A stretch of DNA of 59,558 nt from contig CACAIE010000008.1 in assembly GCA_902532475.1 (NCBI GenBank), positions 1-59,558 of the forward strand, given 5' to 3'. Origin of the DNA: an uncultured SAR116 cluster alpha proteobacterium (GTDB lineage Bacteria; Pseudomonadota; Alphaproteobacteria; Puniceispirillales; GCA-002684695). Made by a program: the position numbers and the translations under genes. Every line of letters starts with the position of its first letter. Positions within the stretch are counted from its first letter, which is position 1. The notes under the pieces are model-generated. The model made no database searches. It saw only the letters and a program-made list of their open reading frames with translations, and was not told where the DNA came from. Shown one piece after another: positions 45,925-54,799 of the stretch.

Positions 45925-47167
45925 CACTTTCACCTTGCTCGTAAAGGGCTCCCTTCCCAAGCATGTCCATGCATAACTCAGCAGTCCAAGGCAGCATAAG
46001 AGCTCCGCACCTACTATCTCGATAAAATCTTTCAAGAGGTTGTGATTTTAACATTGATTGTCCACCACATGTTCTTATTGCCAGTCTGGCAATTTCATTT
46101 ACATTTTCCATAACAGAATATTGAGCAGCCCAAGCTCTCATTAATTGTTCTTTTGATGGGTTTGGTTTAGCCTCAGAAATTGACTGATACCAAATTGATT
46201 TTGTTTGTTCTAAGATTATTTTTATTTGGGCTACTGTAAGTTGTTTTGTTGGATACATTCTTCTCTTTACAGGTGACATTCCTGGTTGTTCACCTCTTAA
46301 ATATCTTACTGTAAAGTCATAACATGCCTGAGCTATACCTACATAACTAGGTGTCAGCGTCATAAACATATGTGGCCATTGCTTAGCAGCATTATAATAA
46401 ATTCCTCTTGGCATTAGTTGTTCTTCAAATGGGATAAAAACATCTTCAAATATTAGAGTACGGGAAACTGTTCCTCTCATACCAAGTGGATCCCAATCAC
46501 CCTCTACCCGAACTCCTTTCTGATGAGCAGGAATTGCAATATACATCGTATTTGATCTTGAAGGCTTGGAGTTTATTTCCAATAGCTCAGTACATAACAC
46601 CCCATAGTAATTTGCATGGCCTGAAAGAGATGCAAAAATCTTTTTACCGTTTACTATCCACCCTTTTTCTGTTCTCAATGCGATTGTACCAAATGCCGTC
46701 TTGCCCGCTGCAGAAGCATTACCTTCAGAAAATGGTTGAGCATAAATAGACCCTTTCTTTAAAATCCTCTCATAATGCATTTCCCTCATTTTATGATGCT
46801 CTTTTCTTGTGTCCTTATCCATCTCCAGTTGATCTGATAAAAAGCCAGTCCAAAGACACGAGCTAACATGCATATTAAATGTTAAGGCCGTTGCACCACA
46901 ATATCTTCCTATTTCGGATGCAGCTAACATATAAGTTTTAAGGTCTGCGTCACGACCACCATATTCTTTAGGAATACAAATGCCCATTAAATTATGTTCG
47001 TAAAGATCAGAGTAATTTTCCGAGGGAAACGTAGCATCCAAGTCGTATTTAGCCGCTCTTTTTTCAAATTTCTTGGAAGCAATTATTCTGGTTTCTTCAC
47101 AAAGCTGCTTTTGTTGCTTTGTAAGTTTCCATTCTGAAGGTTCAAATATAGGTTTGTCTATGAGCAT
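45914..47167 (-). CDS. Acyl-CoA dehydrogenase family flavoprotein
   Basis: A 417-residue acyl-CoA dehydrogenase-fold protein. N-terminal helices (EETRIIASKKFEKRAAKYD) lead to IPKEYGGRDAD, the flavin-binding middle domain YAQPFSEGNASAAG followed by KKIFASLSGHANYYGV, and the C-terminal helices RTCGGQSMLKSQPLERFYRDSR. The last segment carries the usual FAD-contact arginine region. The position normally holding the catalytic glutamate was not identified with certainty, so a monooxygenase-like role (as in DszC/HpaB relatives) is also possible. Start and stop are tightly packed between the alpha/beta hydrolase and the acyl-CoA ligase. Confidence 0.9.
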   Translation of the reverse strand: MLIDKPIFEPSEWKLTKQQKQLCEETRIIASKKFEKRAAKYDLDATFPSENYSDLYEHNLMGICIPKEYGGRDADLKTYMLAASEIGRYCGATALTFNMHVSSCLWTGFLSDQLEMDKDTRKEHHKMREMHYERILKKGSIYAQPFSEGNASAAGKTAFGTIALRTEKGWIVNGKKIFASLSGHANYYGVLCTELLEINSKPSRSNTMYIAIPAHQKGVRVEGDWDPLGMRGTVSRTLIFEDVFIPFEEQLMPRGIYYNAAKQWPHMFMTLTPSYVGIAQACYDFTVRYLRGEQPGMSPVKRRMYPTKQLTVAQIKIILEQTKSIWYQSISEAKPNPSKEQLMRAWAAQYSVMENVNEIARLAIRTCGGQSMLKSQPLERFYRDSRCGALMLPWTAELCMDMLGKGALYEQGESDES

Positions 47168-47974
47168 TTAATTTTCCTGATTTAATGATTTTAAAGTTAA
47201 ATTTTCAAGAAATTCAACAATTATTTCATTAGTTTCTTTTGGTGATTCCAAATTAACCAAATGGCCTGCATTATTAATATTATAATATTTGCAATCACTT
47301 AATTTGTCAGACATTTTCTTCATGGTTTTACTTGGAGAATTATTATCTTCAGAACCAGAAATTAAACAACAAGGAATATTAATCTTAGAGAAGTCGTGAT
47401 ATCTGTCAAACGTAACCAAACATGAAATAACTTTTTTATACGTCTCTGCAGGTATATTTTCCATAGATTGAATAGCACTATTTATTACATTTTGAGATGC
47501 TGGATGAGCCAAGATAGAAGGCACAAAAGACTTTGCCAAGTCTTTCATGGTTTTTCCTAATGAAAGAGGTTTTAATCGTTTTTCCAAAAATTCTTTTTTA
47601 AAACTTTGGTCTTTCCCTCCAAAAGCTGATGTTGTTGCTATTAAGATAAGAGAGTTTACTTTATTCGGATACCTAAAAAAAAATTCTTGTGCCAACATTC
47701 CTCCTATTGATTGCCCAATTAAAGTGGTGTTGTATATTTTTAAATCTGATAGGAATTCATTTAAGCTATAACATAAATTTTCAAATGAATAGTTTTCCAA
47801 GGTTTTTGATCCTTTATAACCAGGCATATTCCATGAAATGACTCTATATTTACTGGATAAATTCTTTAATTGCGGTTCAAAACTTTTATCATCACCCCCA
47901 ATTCCATGTAAGCAAATTAATGAATTCGTAGAATTACCTTCTTCACTATAGAAAATTTTTCCAGTAGAATGCAT
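47168..47974 (-). CDS. Alpha/beta hydrolase, NicD/PcaD-like
   Basis: A 268-residue alpha/beta hydrolase. The oxyanion strand is LICLHGIGGDDKSF, the nucleophile elbow LIGQSIGGML contains the serine, a likely acid is in LISGSEDNNSP, and the histidine is in NNAGHLVNLE. Its ATG overlaps the stop of the NicX-like gene by one base (TAATG), so the two are translationally coupled. In nicotinate degradation NicX is followed by NicD, an alpha/beta hydrolase that removes formate from N-formylmaleamate, so a similar role here is a strong contextual inference. Enol-lactone hydrolase (PcaD) relatives look alike in sequence. Confidence 0.9.
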   Translation of the reverse strand: MHSTGKIFYSEEGNSTNSLICLHGIGGDDKSFEPQLKNLSSKYRVISWNMPGYKGSKTLENYSFENLCYSLNEFLSDLKIYNTTLIGQSIGGMLAQEFFFRYPNKVNSLILIATTSAFGGKDQSFKKEFLEKRLKPLSLGKTMKDLAKSFVPSILAHPASQNVINSAIQSMENIPAETYKKVISCLVTFDRYHDFSKINIPCCLISGSEDNNSPSKTMKKMSDKLSDCKYYNINNAGHLVNLESPKETNEIIVEFLENLTLKSLNQEN

Positions 47975-49005
47975 TAAACAACCAATCCTTTATCAACAAC
48001 AATTTTATTATCTAAAAGAATTGTACATTCCATCATAGGTAAATCAAAATGCCCATCGGTAAACCTGTTTGCAAACTCATTCGCGCCAATTGAATATAAA
48101 AAACATCCGGATAATGCCCTTAATTCAGTTCCATTTAAGTCAGACTTGTCATACATAGTAAGAGATTCATATCTTGCTTTTTTATTGAGCCCCCATCCTA
48201 CATGACTAGTAGCATAAGCATTTTTATCTCCAAAATCCTTAAGATAATTTTTCATTAGTTTGACGTCTGAACCTGTTCCAGAAATACTTGTTACAAAGTC
48301 ATTTTCAATATTAAAGATTACCTCACTTTCGAAATATTTTTTAAAAGTTAGGTTTATATCACCAGGTTGAAAAACAATTTTTCCATTCACAGAAGATTTG
48401 TTTGGGAAGCTAACCACTAACCCTCCTGGCCAATGAGCAAGTGTTCCGGGTCTATCTGTCCACCCCCAAACACCCACAGTATTAGTGTTCTTTAAATTTA
48501 CTTCCAAATTTGTACCTACTTCCGATTTTACTTTCATGACCGATGCATTTCTACACTGTGCAACAGCTTCCTTAACAATCTCTTTTAAAGATAAATCTGG
48601 TTTAAGGCGTGCGAGGATATCTGGATGTTCATCAGAAATACACATAATTCTTGTCCCAGAAGAAAGTATTTCTTTAGTTTGCTTAGAGTGCATTAATCCC
48701 TCTTTGCTTAAATCAAAAATAACATCTGTCTCTTTTAAAATTTTAAGATTTTCATCTTCAAAATCCAGAATGTTCGATGCTCCTGTTGATCTTATAATAG
48801 GATCAACTGAATATGGTTTAGAGTTTATTTCAATTTTTTTATATTTCAGAGAATGGTCTTTTAGAACAAGCTCAACAAGAGAAATATTAATCTGCCTACT
48901 CAACGTTTCCGTTAAAACTACAACATTTTCATTTGTCTTAATTTTGCACAACTCTAGTAATAATGAAAATGTTTCTTTCCAGTGTTCTTGAATTTTATTT
49001 TCCAT
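47974..49005 (-). CDS. 2,5-Dihydroxypyridine 5,6-dioxygenase-like protein (NicX family)
   Basis: A 343-residue protein matching the NicX family, an M29-aminopeptidase fold converted to a non-heme Fe(II) ring-cleaving dioxygenase. The family's three iron ligands (His265, His318, Asp320 in Pseudomonas NicX) correspond to His268 (SHVGWGL), His319 and Asp321 (GHFDLPM). The long shared stretch around GWTDRPGTLAHWPGGLVVSFPN also fits. It would open a dihydroxypyridine-type ring to an N-formyl amide. The downstream coupled alpha/beta hydrolase supports this. The ring substituents of the true substrate are unknown, and nicotinate hydroxylase genes are not in the window. Confidence 0.85.
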   Translation of the reverse strand: MENKIQEHWKETFSLLLELCKIKTNENVVVLTETLSRQINISLVELVLKDHSLKYKKIEINSKPYSVDPIIRSTGASNILDFEDENLKILKETDVIFDLSKEGLMHSKQTKEILSSGTRIMCISDEHPDILARLKPDLSLKEIVKEAVAQCRNASVMKVKSEVGTNLEVNLKNTNTVGVWGWTDRPGTLAHWPGGLVVSFPNKSSVNGKIVFQPGDINLTFKKYFESEVIFNIENDFVTSISGTGSDVKLMKNYLKDFGDKNAYATSHVGWGLNKKARYESLTMYDKSDLNGTELRALSGCFLYSIGANEFANRFTDGHFDLPMMECTILLDNKIVVDKGLVV

Positions 49006-49151
49006 AACTTATACCTGAAAAACTAAAATGTTTTTAAAGCTTAATAATACTTTCTTGACTATTTAATTCCTTTATACTAAATCCCGCAACTTTTTTATAT
49101 TTTTAAGAGTGTTCAGATAACTGCTTTAAAGAAATCACATCTTCAATGTTA

Positions 49152-49278
49152 TTAAACTTCCCCTCCGCATAAATCTTCTACCATTTGCAATATAGCATCT
49201 GGCCCTGCCTTTCGGTTGGTTAAAATGATATTATTAGCTAGAGGCAGAACTTCTATTGATATTCTTCTAATGTAAATT
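49152..49278 (-). pseudogene. Possible gene remnant between nicX-like and M29 genes
   Basis: The 288-base gap between the NicX-like and M29 peptidase genes contains, on the minus strand, an open run of about 42 codons with no start. It reads IRRISIEVLPLANN then LTNRKAGPDAILQMVEDL and ends GGEV-stop. Composition looks more protein-like than the AT-rich flanks. I do not recognise the family. It could be the 3' relic of a deleted gene or chance; the rest of the gap shows nothing. Confidence 0.3.
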
Positions 49279-49293
49279 GGTTAATGCCATATT

Positions 49294-50529
49294 TTAGAAA
49301 TTTAGAGCCCATTGACCTTTTCTAAACACTGGTATTTTTGTACCATCTTCCTCAATGCCATCTATATCAATTTGATTAGAGCCTATCATCCAGTCAATGT
49401 GTATCATGCTTGAGTTTCCACCTTTGGAGATAATCTCTTCTTTTGTGAGATTTTGATTTTTAAAACATTTTGTATAGCATTGACCGAGAGCAATATGGCA
49501 TGCTGCATTTTCATCAAAAAGAGTATTATAAAATAGGAGACCTGTCTGAGCGATCGGTGAATTATCAGGAACCAGAGCAACTTCTCCCAGACGTCGTGCC
49601 CCTTCATCAGAGTCTAACACTTTCAGCAAAACTTCTTCGCCTTTAGATGCGTGAGCTTCAATAATTTTTCCTTTTTCAAATTTAACTTTAATGTTTTCGA
49701 TTAAACTGCCTTGGTGAGACAATGGTTTAGTTGCGCATACTTCACCATCTACTTTTTGCGCATGGGGCGTTGTAAACACCTCTTCTGATGGAATATTAGG
49801 ATTACATATAACACCATTTTGAGCCATTGATGCTCCACCCATCCATTCATGGTCTTTTGCTAAACCAACAGTTAAATCGGTGCCTGGTCCTTTAAAATGA
49901 AGTGAATAAAAATTTTTTTTATTCAACCAATCAGACCATTTCTTTAAATTTTTGTTATGCTTATCCCATTCTTCAACTGGGTCCAAACCATCAACTCTTG
50001 AAGCTGAAAAAATAGCATCTGCCAATCTACTTTGAGCTTCTTCAGGTTTTAGTTCAGGGAACATTTGAATTGCCCAGGCCTTCCCTGGCCAAGAAATAAT
50101 ATTCCAATTAATATCAAATCTTGTTATCCTTTCTCTTGCTGGCTTATAAGCGATCGATGTAGCTTTGTTTGCTCTGCCAACCTTATCTGGGTCTTGACTT
50201 GATAATAATAATGGGTCTTCTCCAACTATTGCTAGTCTTGCAGTATTATTATCAAAAGCTTCACCCATTCCATTGAATAGCCAATTCGGTGCCTTATCAA
50301 AAGATTCATCTGGTGCATGTAAATACCTCGCAAGTGTTATTTCTGGATCCGAAAACAATGGAGTAACTATATTAGCTCCTGCTTTGTAAGCGTGTACAGA
50401 AATCCTTCTCACAAGTGGCAAAGCTTCTATTGGAGCTGTTAATAAAAGGTCTTGTCCTTTTTGTAAAGCTACTCCTGTCTTGATTGCAAGTTCAGCTAAT
50501 TTATCTAATTTTTGTTCATTTATAATCAA
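49294..50529 (-). CDS. M29 family aminopeptidase (AmpS/PepS-like)
   Basis: A 411-residue member of the thermophilic aminopeptidase family M29, a dinuclear metal exopeptidase of normal length. The metal-site blocks are GLAKDHEWMGGASMAQNG, NIPSEEVFTTPHAQKVDGEV (the family's conserved NxPxxEVFT-P), LGEVALVPDNSPI and SMIHIDWMIGS. It is a classical cytoplasmic peptidase in sequence, unlike the two NicX-fold neighbours on each side. Its presence between them in one strand run suggests local duplication and divergence of the fold, or amide hydrolysis in the same pathway. The latter is inference. Confidence 0.92.
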   Translation of the reverse strand: MIINEQKLDKLAELAIKTGVALQKGQDLLLTAPIEALPLVRRISVHAYKAGANIVTPLFSDPEITLARYLHAPDESFDKAPNWLFNGMGEAFDNNTARLAIVGEDPLLLSSQDPDKVGRANKATSIAYKPARERITRFDINWNIISWPGKAWAIQMFPELKPEEAQSRLADAIFSASRVDGLDPVEEWDKHNKNLKKWSDWLNKKNFYSLHFKGPGTDLTVGLAKDHEWMGGASMAQNGVICNPNIPSEEVFTTPHAQKVDGEVCATKPLSHQGSLIENIKVKFEKGKIIEAHASKGEEVLLKVLDSDEGARRLGEVALVPDNSPIAQTGLLFYNTLFDENAACHIALGQCYTKCFKNQNLTKEEIISKGGNSSMIHIDWMIGSNQIDIDGIEEDGTKIPVFRKGQWALNF

Positions 50530-50554
50530 TATAATTTCCTAAGTTAGTTTAATT

Positions 50555-51610
50555 TTAGTTAATAAAAAGTTCCTTTAAATCAGCCCATTTATCAATACAA
50601 TCCTTAGTTTCTATAAAATTATTGGCCACTAATTGTCCATCTTTCCATAAGGGCTCTCCATCAATAATAATGCTGTGATTTTGTACCATCCAACAAATCT
50701 CACCTGGAGCATAGTCGCCACATGTATGGAAGTGCAAAAACTTTGGGCTACCAAAAATTGTATTAGACCATCTATCTGGATCATCTTCAATTGGAAAATC
50801 ATAGTACGTACCTGGATGAATACCTGCGTGCCAAGAATCAATGTTATACTTTTCAATATTAAACATTTTAGCAACATCATTGTAGTGATTTTTAACTCTA
50901 TTTATAGTCTCTTCATCTCCTTCAAAATCTAAAATCTTTCCTTGTTCAACAATTGAAAAAATATCTTTCTTTAATTCTAAATTAGGGGGTTCGTATACTT
51001 TTGATCCAGTGGGTGTTAAATACTTGGAAAGGGCTACTTTTCCTGAAAAACGTTTTGCACTTATAGGCGTGGGGACAAGCATTGGAAAACGTATAACCCC
51101 TACATCTGTACTTTCATCAATTTTTAACTTAGGCAATTCTCCAGAAATGTTTGTTCCTAATGGGCAAGTTATTTTAACATTCCCACCTTTTGAAAATATT
51201 GTGTTTATTGCTTTTTTTAATTCAATTAATGCTTGATGATGGGTACAGCCAAATTTAGATGCTAAGTTTTCTGCGCTCCTGGCATATGACATGACTCTTT
51301 TCGTATTAAATGATGATTTCTCAAATCTATCTTGATCTCCTATCCTCGCAAAAAATATTGTGCAGTCAAAATCATCAATAACTTTTGTTAATTTACTTTT
51401 TGAATCATTTTGTGGACCACCAACTTCCAGAATAGTTGTTTTAATGCTCATGCCCTTTGCTTCTGCAGCTAGAGCATCAGTAATATCTTTGTTATACCAC
51501 CCTAATACAGGGTCTTCAGATATAATTAACAAAGTTTGATTTCTTGATAAGTCTGCACAATTTTCTAATATATTTTTTGCACCTTTTGTTATATTTTCAG
51601 GATTTATCAT
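50555..51610 (-). CDS. M29/NicX-superfamily protein of unknown substrate
   Basis: A 351-residue protein distantly related to NicX and M29 peptidases. The NicX layout recurs: His261 in SWHAGIHPG, about 32 residues later His293/His295 and Asp299 in HFHTCGD, then GEICWMVQNHSIIIDGEPLWKDG in the C-terminal strand. The N-terminal domain (NQTLLIISEDPVLG) resembles that of M29 proteins. The ATG at 51610 is chosen, since the longer frame uses a TTG at 51643 inside the 2OG-oxygenase gene. It lies four bases after that gene. A ring-opening dioxygenase or amide hydrolase on a second heterocycle are both possible; the function is not known. Confidence 0.72.
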   Translation of the reverse strand: MINPENITKGAKNILENCADLSRNQTLLIISEDPVLGWYNKDITDALAAEAKGMSIKTTILEVGGPQNDSKSKLTKVIDDFDCTIFFARIGDQDRFEKSSFNTKRVMSYARSAENLASKFGCTHHQALIELKKAINTIFSKGGNVKITCPLGTNISGELPKLKIDESTDVGVIRFPMLVPTPISAKRFSGKVALSKYLTPTGSKVYEPPNLELKKDIFSIVEQGKILDFEGDEETINRVKNHYNDVAKMFNIEKYNIDSWHAGIHPGTYYDFPIEDDPDRWSNTIFGSPKFLHFHTCGDYAPGEICWMVQNHSIIIDGEPLWKDGQLVANNFIETKDCIDKWADLKELFIN

Positions 51611-51614
51611 AAAA

Positions 51615-52577
51615 TTATTTTCGATAAGAAAAAGCTTTTCCAAATCTCCAAATTAGGTATTCGCCACATGTTATTGGTTTTTCAACGTCTTTAATAGTTT
51701 TTCCAAGTATTTCCTTTGGATCAATTATTGTTTCTGGATCCGGGTCGAATGCTAAAACTATTGATAATCTCTCTTTACCAGACTTATTCACGACACGGTG
51801 GGGTGTAGATTTATATTCACCACCTGTCCATCGTGAAAGCAAATCTGCAACATTTACAATAATTGTATCTTCAATAGGTGGAGCGTGAAACCATTTGCCG
51901 TTTATATCTTCTACTTGAAGTCCACCAACTGAATCTTGGCAAAGAACTGTCAAAACTCCAAAATCAGTGTGGGAACTAACACCAAATTGATTTTTTCCAA
52001 GACTGGATGGTTGATTTGGGTAATAAACAAGAGAAGCCCTACTCAGAGGATTTTTGCAGGTTTTCAAAAAAAACTCTTGGTCTAATTTTAAGCCTAAAGC
52101 AAAACCACGTAATAAATTTCTCGCTAATTTATCAGCATGGTTAAAATAGCTCATTGCATATTGTTCCAATTCAGGTTGAAACTTAGGCCAGACATTGTTC
52201 CCTCTCAGCGGATGGTTGTCCAAAGAAAAACCATTTTTATCTTGGTGTCCCCATAAAAAGCTTTCTTTCAAATCAGCTTTAGCATTGTCTTCCATCTTTG
52301 CACCGCCATAGCCCAACCAGCCTCGATGCTTTTCTGTTATTTTAACTTCACTTTTTTTACTTTTATTATTCCTAAAAAACGCTAGACCTTCATTCCTTAA
52401 TAATTCTATAACTTCTTTAGGTATTCCATGTCCTTTAATATAGATAAAACCTAATCCAGTGCTAGCTTTGTGAAGCTCTGATGAAACAGATTTAGGGTCA
52501 CTCCCATCACATAATTTGGTTATGTCTATAACAGGTATTTTGTCAATTTCTAAATGTTTTGCTTCAGTGTAGGACAT
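51615..52577 (-). CDS. Isopenicillin N synthase-like 2OG-Fe(II) oxygenase
   Basis: A 320-residue non-heme iron oxygenase of the IPNS/2-oxoglutarate-dependent family. The N-terminal DIOX_N block is IPVIDITKLCDG. The iron ligands are in SSHTDFGVLTVL (His and Asp) and STPHRVVN (His), and the R-x-S motif RLSIVLAF that binds the 2-oxoglutarate carboxylate is present. It would hydroxylate or desaturate a small molecule using 2-oxoglutarate and oxygen. It is upstream of the M29/NicX-fold genes in the same run and may install a hydroxyl group before ring opening. The substrate is unknown. Confidence 0.93.
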   Translation of the reverse strand: MSYTEAKHLEIDKIPVIDITKLCDGSDPKSVSSELHKASTGLGFIYIKGHGIPKEVIELLRNEGLAFFRNNKSKKSEVKITEKHRGWLGYGGAKMEDNAKADLKESFLWGHQDKNGFSLDNHPLRGNNVWPKFQPELEQYAMSYFNHADKLARNLLRGFALGLKLDQEFFLKTCKNPLSRASLVYYPNQPSSLGKNQFGVSSHTDFGVLTVLCQDSVGGLQVEDINGKWFHAPPIEDTIIVNVADLLSRWTGGEYKSTPHRVVNKSGKERLSIVLAFDPDPETIIDPKEILGKTIKDVEKPITCGEYLIWRFGKAFSYRK

Positions 52578-52623
52578 AATTTAGAATATATTTGATAATT
52601 AAAATAGAATCCAATAATTAAAA

Positions 52624-52968
52624 TTAACCTTTAGCATTTGACATTTGCTCAAAAGCATCTAGCGCTTTTGCACTATAGGTTATAGATGGCCCTCCCCCCA
52701 TATAAGATGCCATGCTCAAAGCTTCAATAAATTCACCTTTAGTCGCTCCAAGGCGAACTAATGAAGCAACATGAAATCCTATACAACTTTCACATCTAGT
52801 CGCAATCGCTATACCTAGAGCAATAAATTCTTTTGTTTTTTCGCTTAACTCTCCATTCTTTTTTGCCTCTTTACCCATAGCATTAAAACCCTTAAAGGTT
52901 TCAGGTATATTTTTGTTGAGGTTCGCAAAACTTTTTTGGGTATCTGATAAAAATGATTTCCAGTCCAT
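52624..52968 (-). CDS. Carboxymuconolactone decarboxylase / AhpD-like protein
   Basis: A 114-residue protein of the CMD family with the AhpD-type redox motif C-x-x-C in TRCESCIGFHVASLVRLGATKGE, where the following histidine completes the proton relay. The C-x-x-C and the GATKGEFIEALSMASYMGG helix support an alkylhydroperoxidase-like role (peroxide defence) rather than a true decarboxylase. It is the first gene of the minus-strand ring-opening run, 46 bases before the 2OG oxygenase, and may protect against peroxide from these oxygenases. Confidence 0.9.
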   Translation of the reverse strand: MDWKSFLSDTQKSFANLNKNIPETFKGFNAMGKEAKKNGELSEKTKEFIALGIAIATRCESCIGFHVASLVRLGATKGEFIEALSMASYMGGGPSITYSAKALDAFEQMSNAKG

Positions 52969-53045
52969 AACTTTCCTTTTTTATAAATATTTTTTTACAG
53001 TTAGAATCTTTGTTAATAATTTATTTAATATGAATTGTTTTTACT

Positions 53046-53816
53046 TCAACCTTTACTTTCGTCTGAACCCATTTTTCTTTCAAGCCACCTAACTACCTGA
53101 CTTATAATTAAAACTAAAATTAGATACTCAAAAATAAGCAAAGTATAGATTTCTAAAGGTCTATATTCTGTAACAACAATTTCATTGGCACGGCGTGTTA
53201 ATTCCTGCATTCCTATTACTGATGCAAATGCTGACATTTTTACTATATAAATAAATTGATTTGCTAAAGGTGGCAATATACGCCTCAGTGCTTGTGGCAA
53301 AATTACATACCGCATAGTTTGATAATAATTAAGACCTACAGTTTGCGCAGCTTCAGTTTGCCCTTTTTGTATTGATTGAATACCCGCTCTATATATCTCC
53401 GCAGTAAAAGCGCTGTCAGATATAGCCAAAGTAAGAATAGCTCCCCAGAAAGCATCAATATTAATATTGATGCCCATTGATTTTAATACTACAGGCAACC
53501 CATAAAAAACCCAGAATAACATTGGCAATAACGGAATAGCTCTAATAAATTCTACATATATTCTGCTAATCGTTCTTAAAAAGATATTATTCGACATACC
53601 TGGTAAAGCAACAATTAAGCCTAATATTATTGACATAAACGCCGCAATTATTGACAACTGTATTGTAGATGAAAAGCCTCCTATTAAGAATTTAATGTTT
53701 GTTAAGCCTGACTGGGTATTTGGATTTATGACATACCATCCCCATGTACCCGGTGGCGATGAGCATCCACATAATAGCAGAATAAAAAATAGAAAAATGT
53801 AAGTGTTTATCTTCAT
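53046..53816 (-). CDS. Polar amino acid ABC transporter permease
   Basis: A 256-residue HisM/GlnP-type inner-membrane permease. The binding-protein-dependent transport signature lies around EIYRAGIQSIQKGQTEAAQTVGLNYYQTMRYVILPQALRR, read as adjoining short blocks, with five or so hydrophobic segments. The N-terminus contains a lipobox-like LLCGCSSPPGTWGWY before the first transport segment; this also occurs in related alphaproteobacterial permeases and may simply be part of a first membrane helix. It works with the ATPase encoded 9 bases upstream and probably with the binding protein encoded divergently at 55119. Confidence 0.93.
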   Translation of the reverse strand: MKINTYIFLFFILLLCGCSSPPGTWGWYVINPNTQSGLTNIKFLIGGFSSTIQLSIIAAFMSIILGLIVALPGMSNNIFLRTISRIYVEFIRAIPLLPMLFWVFYGLPVVLKSMGININIDAFWGAILTLAISDSAFTAEIYRAGIQSIQKGQTEAAQTVGLNYYQTMRYVILPQALRRILPPLANQFIYIVKMSAFASVIGMQELTRRANEIVVTEYRPLEIYTLLIFEYLILVLIISQVVRWLERKMGSDESKG

Positions 53817-53825
53817 TATTTCTCT

Positions 53826-54572
53826 TTAATGCTGTAAAATTTGCTTTAAAAATATTCTACAGCGGTCAGTTTTTGGTGTTTCAAAAAATTCATTTGGAGT
53901 TCCTATTTCTACTATCTTACCTTCATCCATAAAAATCATTCTATCAGCTGCTTTCCTTGCAAATCCCATCTCGTGAGTGACAACAACCATGGTCATACCA
54001 TCATTTGCTAAATCTATAATCACATCAAGAACTTCAGAAATCATTTCTGGATCAAGTGCTGAAGTAGGTTCATCAAAAAGCATGATTTTTGGTTCCATAC
54101 ATAAAGATCGAGCTATTGCAACTCGTTGCTGCTGTCCACCTGACAATTGGCTTGGACGTTTATTAGCTTGCTCAGGTATTTTTACCCGCTCCAGTAGTAA
54201 AAACGCTCTTTCTTTTGCCTCTTTTTCACTCAACCCTAGAGCATTAATTGGTCCTAAAGTTAGATTTTGAATTACTGAAAGATGGGGGAAGAGATTAAAT
54301 TGCTGAAATACCATCCCAACATCTGATCTAATTTCCGCAATAGACTTTGGGTCATTTGTAAGCTCAGTTCCCCTTACATTTATCGTGCCTGATTGATGCA
54401 TTTCTAATCTATTAATACACCTAACAAGAGTAGACTTACCTGAACCAGATGGGCCGCAAATTACTACCTTTTCTCCTTCTTGGACCGTTAAATTGATATC
54501 CTTAAGAACTTTAAATTCACCAAACCATTTGTTAAGATTATTAATATTTATAGCGGGTGATAAACTAACCAT
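53826..54572 (-). CDS. Polar amino acid ABC transporter ATPase
   Basis: A 248-residue GlnQ/HisP-type ATPase. Walker A is GPSGSGKST, the Q-loop is [13 protein letters not shown], the signature is [15 protein letters not shown], Walker B is [13 protein letters not shown], and the switch region is [15 protein letters not shown]. The C-terminal [11 protein letters not shown] tail is standard. It pairs with the following permease. Its start faces a TrpR-like regulator gene across 227 AT-rich bases. That gap includes an imperfect AT-rich inverted repeat (54598-54607 and 54645-54654) upstream of the ATPase. Confidence 0.96.
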   Translation of the reverse strand: MVSLSPAININNLNKWFGEFKVLKDINLTVQEGEKVVICGPSGSGKSTLVRCINRLEMHQSGTINVRGTELTNDPKSIAEIRSDVGMVFQQFNLFPHLSVIQNLTLGPINALGLSEKEAKERAFLLLERVKIPEQANKRPSQLSGGQQQRVAIARSLCMEPKIMLFDEPTSALDPEMISEVLDVIIDLANDGMTMVVVTHEMGFARKAADRMIFMDEGKIVEIGTPNEFFETPKTDRCRIFLKQILQH

Positions 54573-54758
54573 TTTAACCTTTTACAGAATTTATTAACAA
54601 AGAATAACAAAGAAGAATTTTTATCTCATCGGATTTTCGTTTCTTTATTCTTTGCAAAAAATATCTTTTTATCAATTAATATTATCTTACATAAAACTTA
54701 TACTCTGAAAAAACAATTAATCATCTATAAAAAAATAATTGACTTAAACTGTGTTCAT

Positions 54759-54776
54759 GTACTAGTAAGATAATAC
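54759..54776. promoter_or_regulatory. TrpR-box-like element upstream of the TrpR-type regulator
   Basis: GTACTAGTAAGATAATAC is an imperfect palindrome whose left half, GTACTAGT, equals the half-site of the E. coli trp operator. It lies 24 bases before the TTG start of a YerC/TrpR-family gene. A TTGACT sequence (54739-54744) lies just upstream but no well-spaced -10 was found. Autoregulation is a guess from position and similarity. Confidence 0.35.
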
Positions 54777-54799
54777 AATAAACATTTGGGATGATTTAA

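Noticed and set aside
45925-46035. Extended N-terminus of the second acyl-CoA ligase
   Set aside because: The extra 37 codons overlap the acyl-CoA dehydrogenase gene in another frame and have no family similarity; ATG at 45924 has a ribosome site.
51611-51643. Longer start (TTG) for the M29/NicX-superfamily protein
   Set aside because: It overlaps the 2OG oxygenase gene; the ATG at 51610 gives a normal N-terminus.
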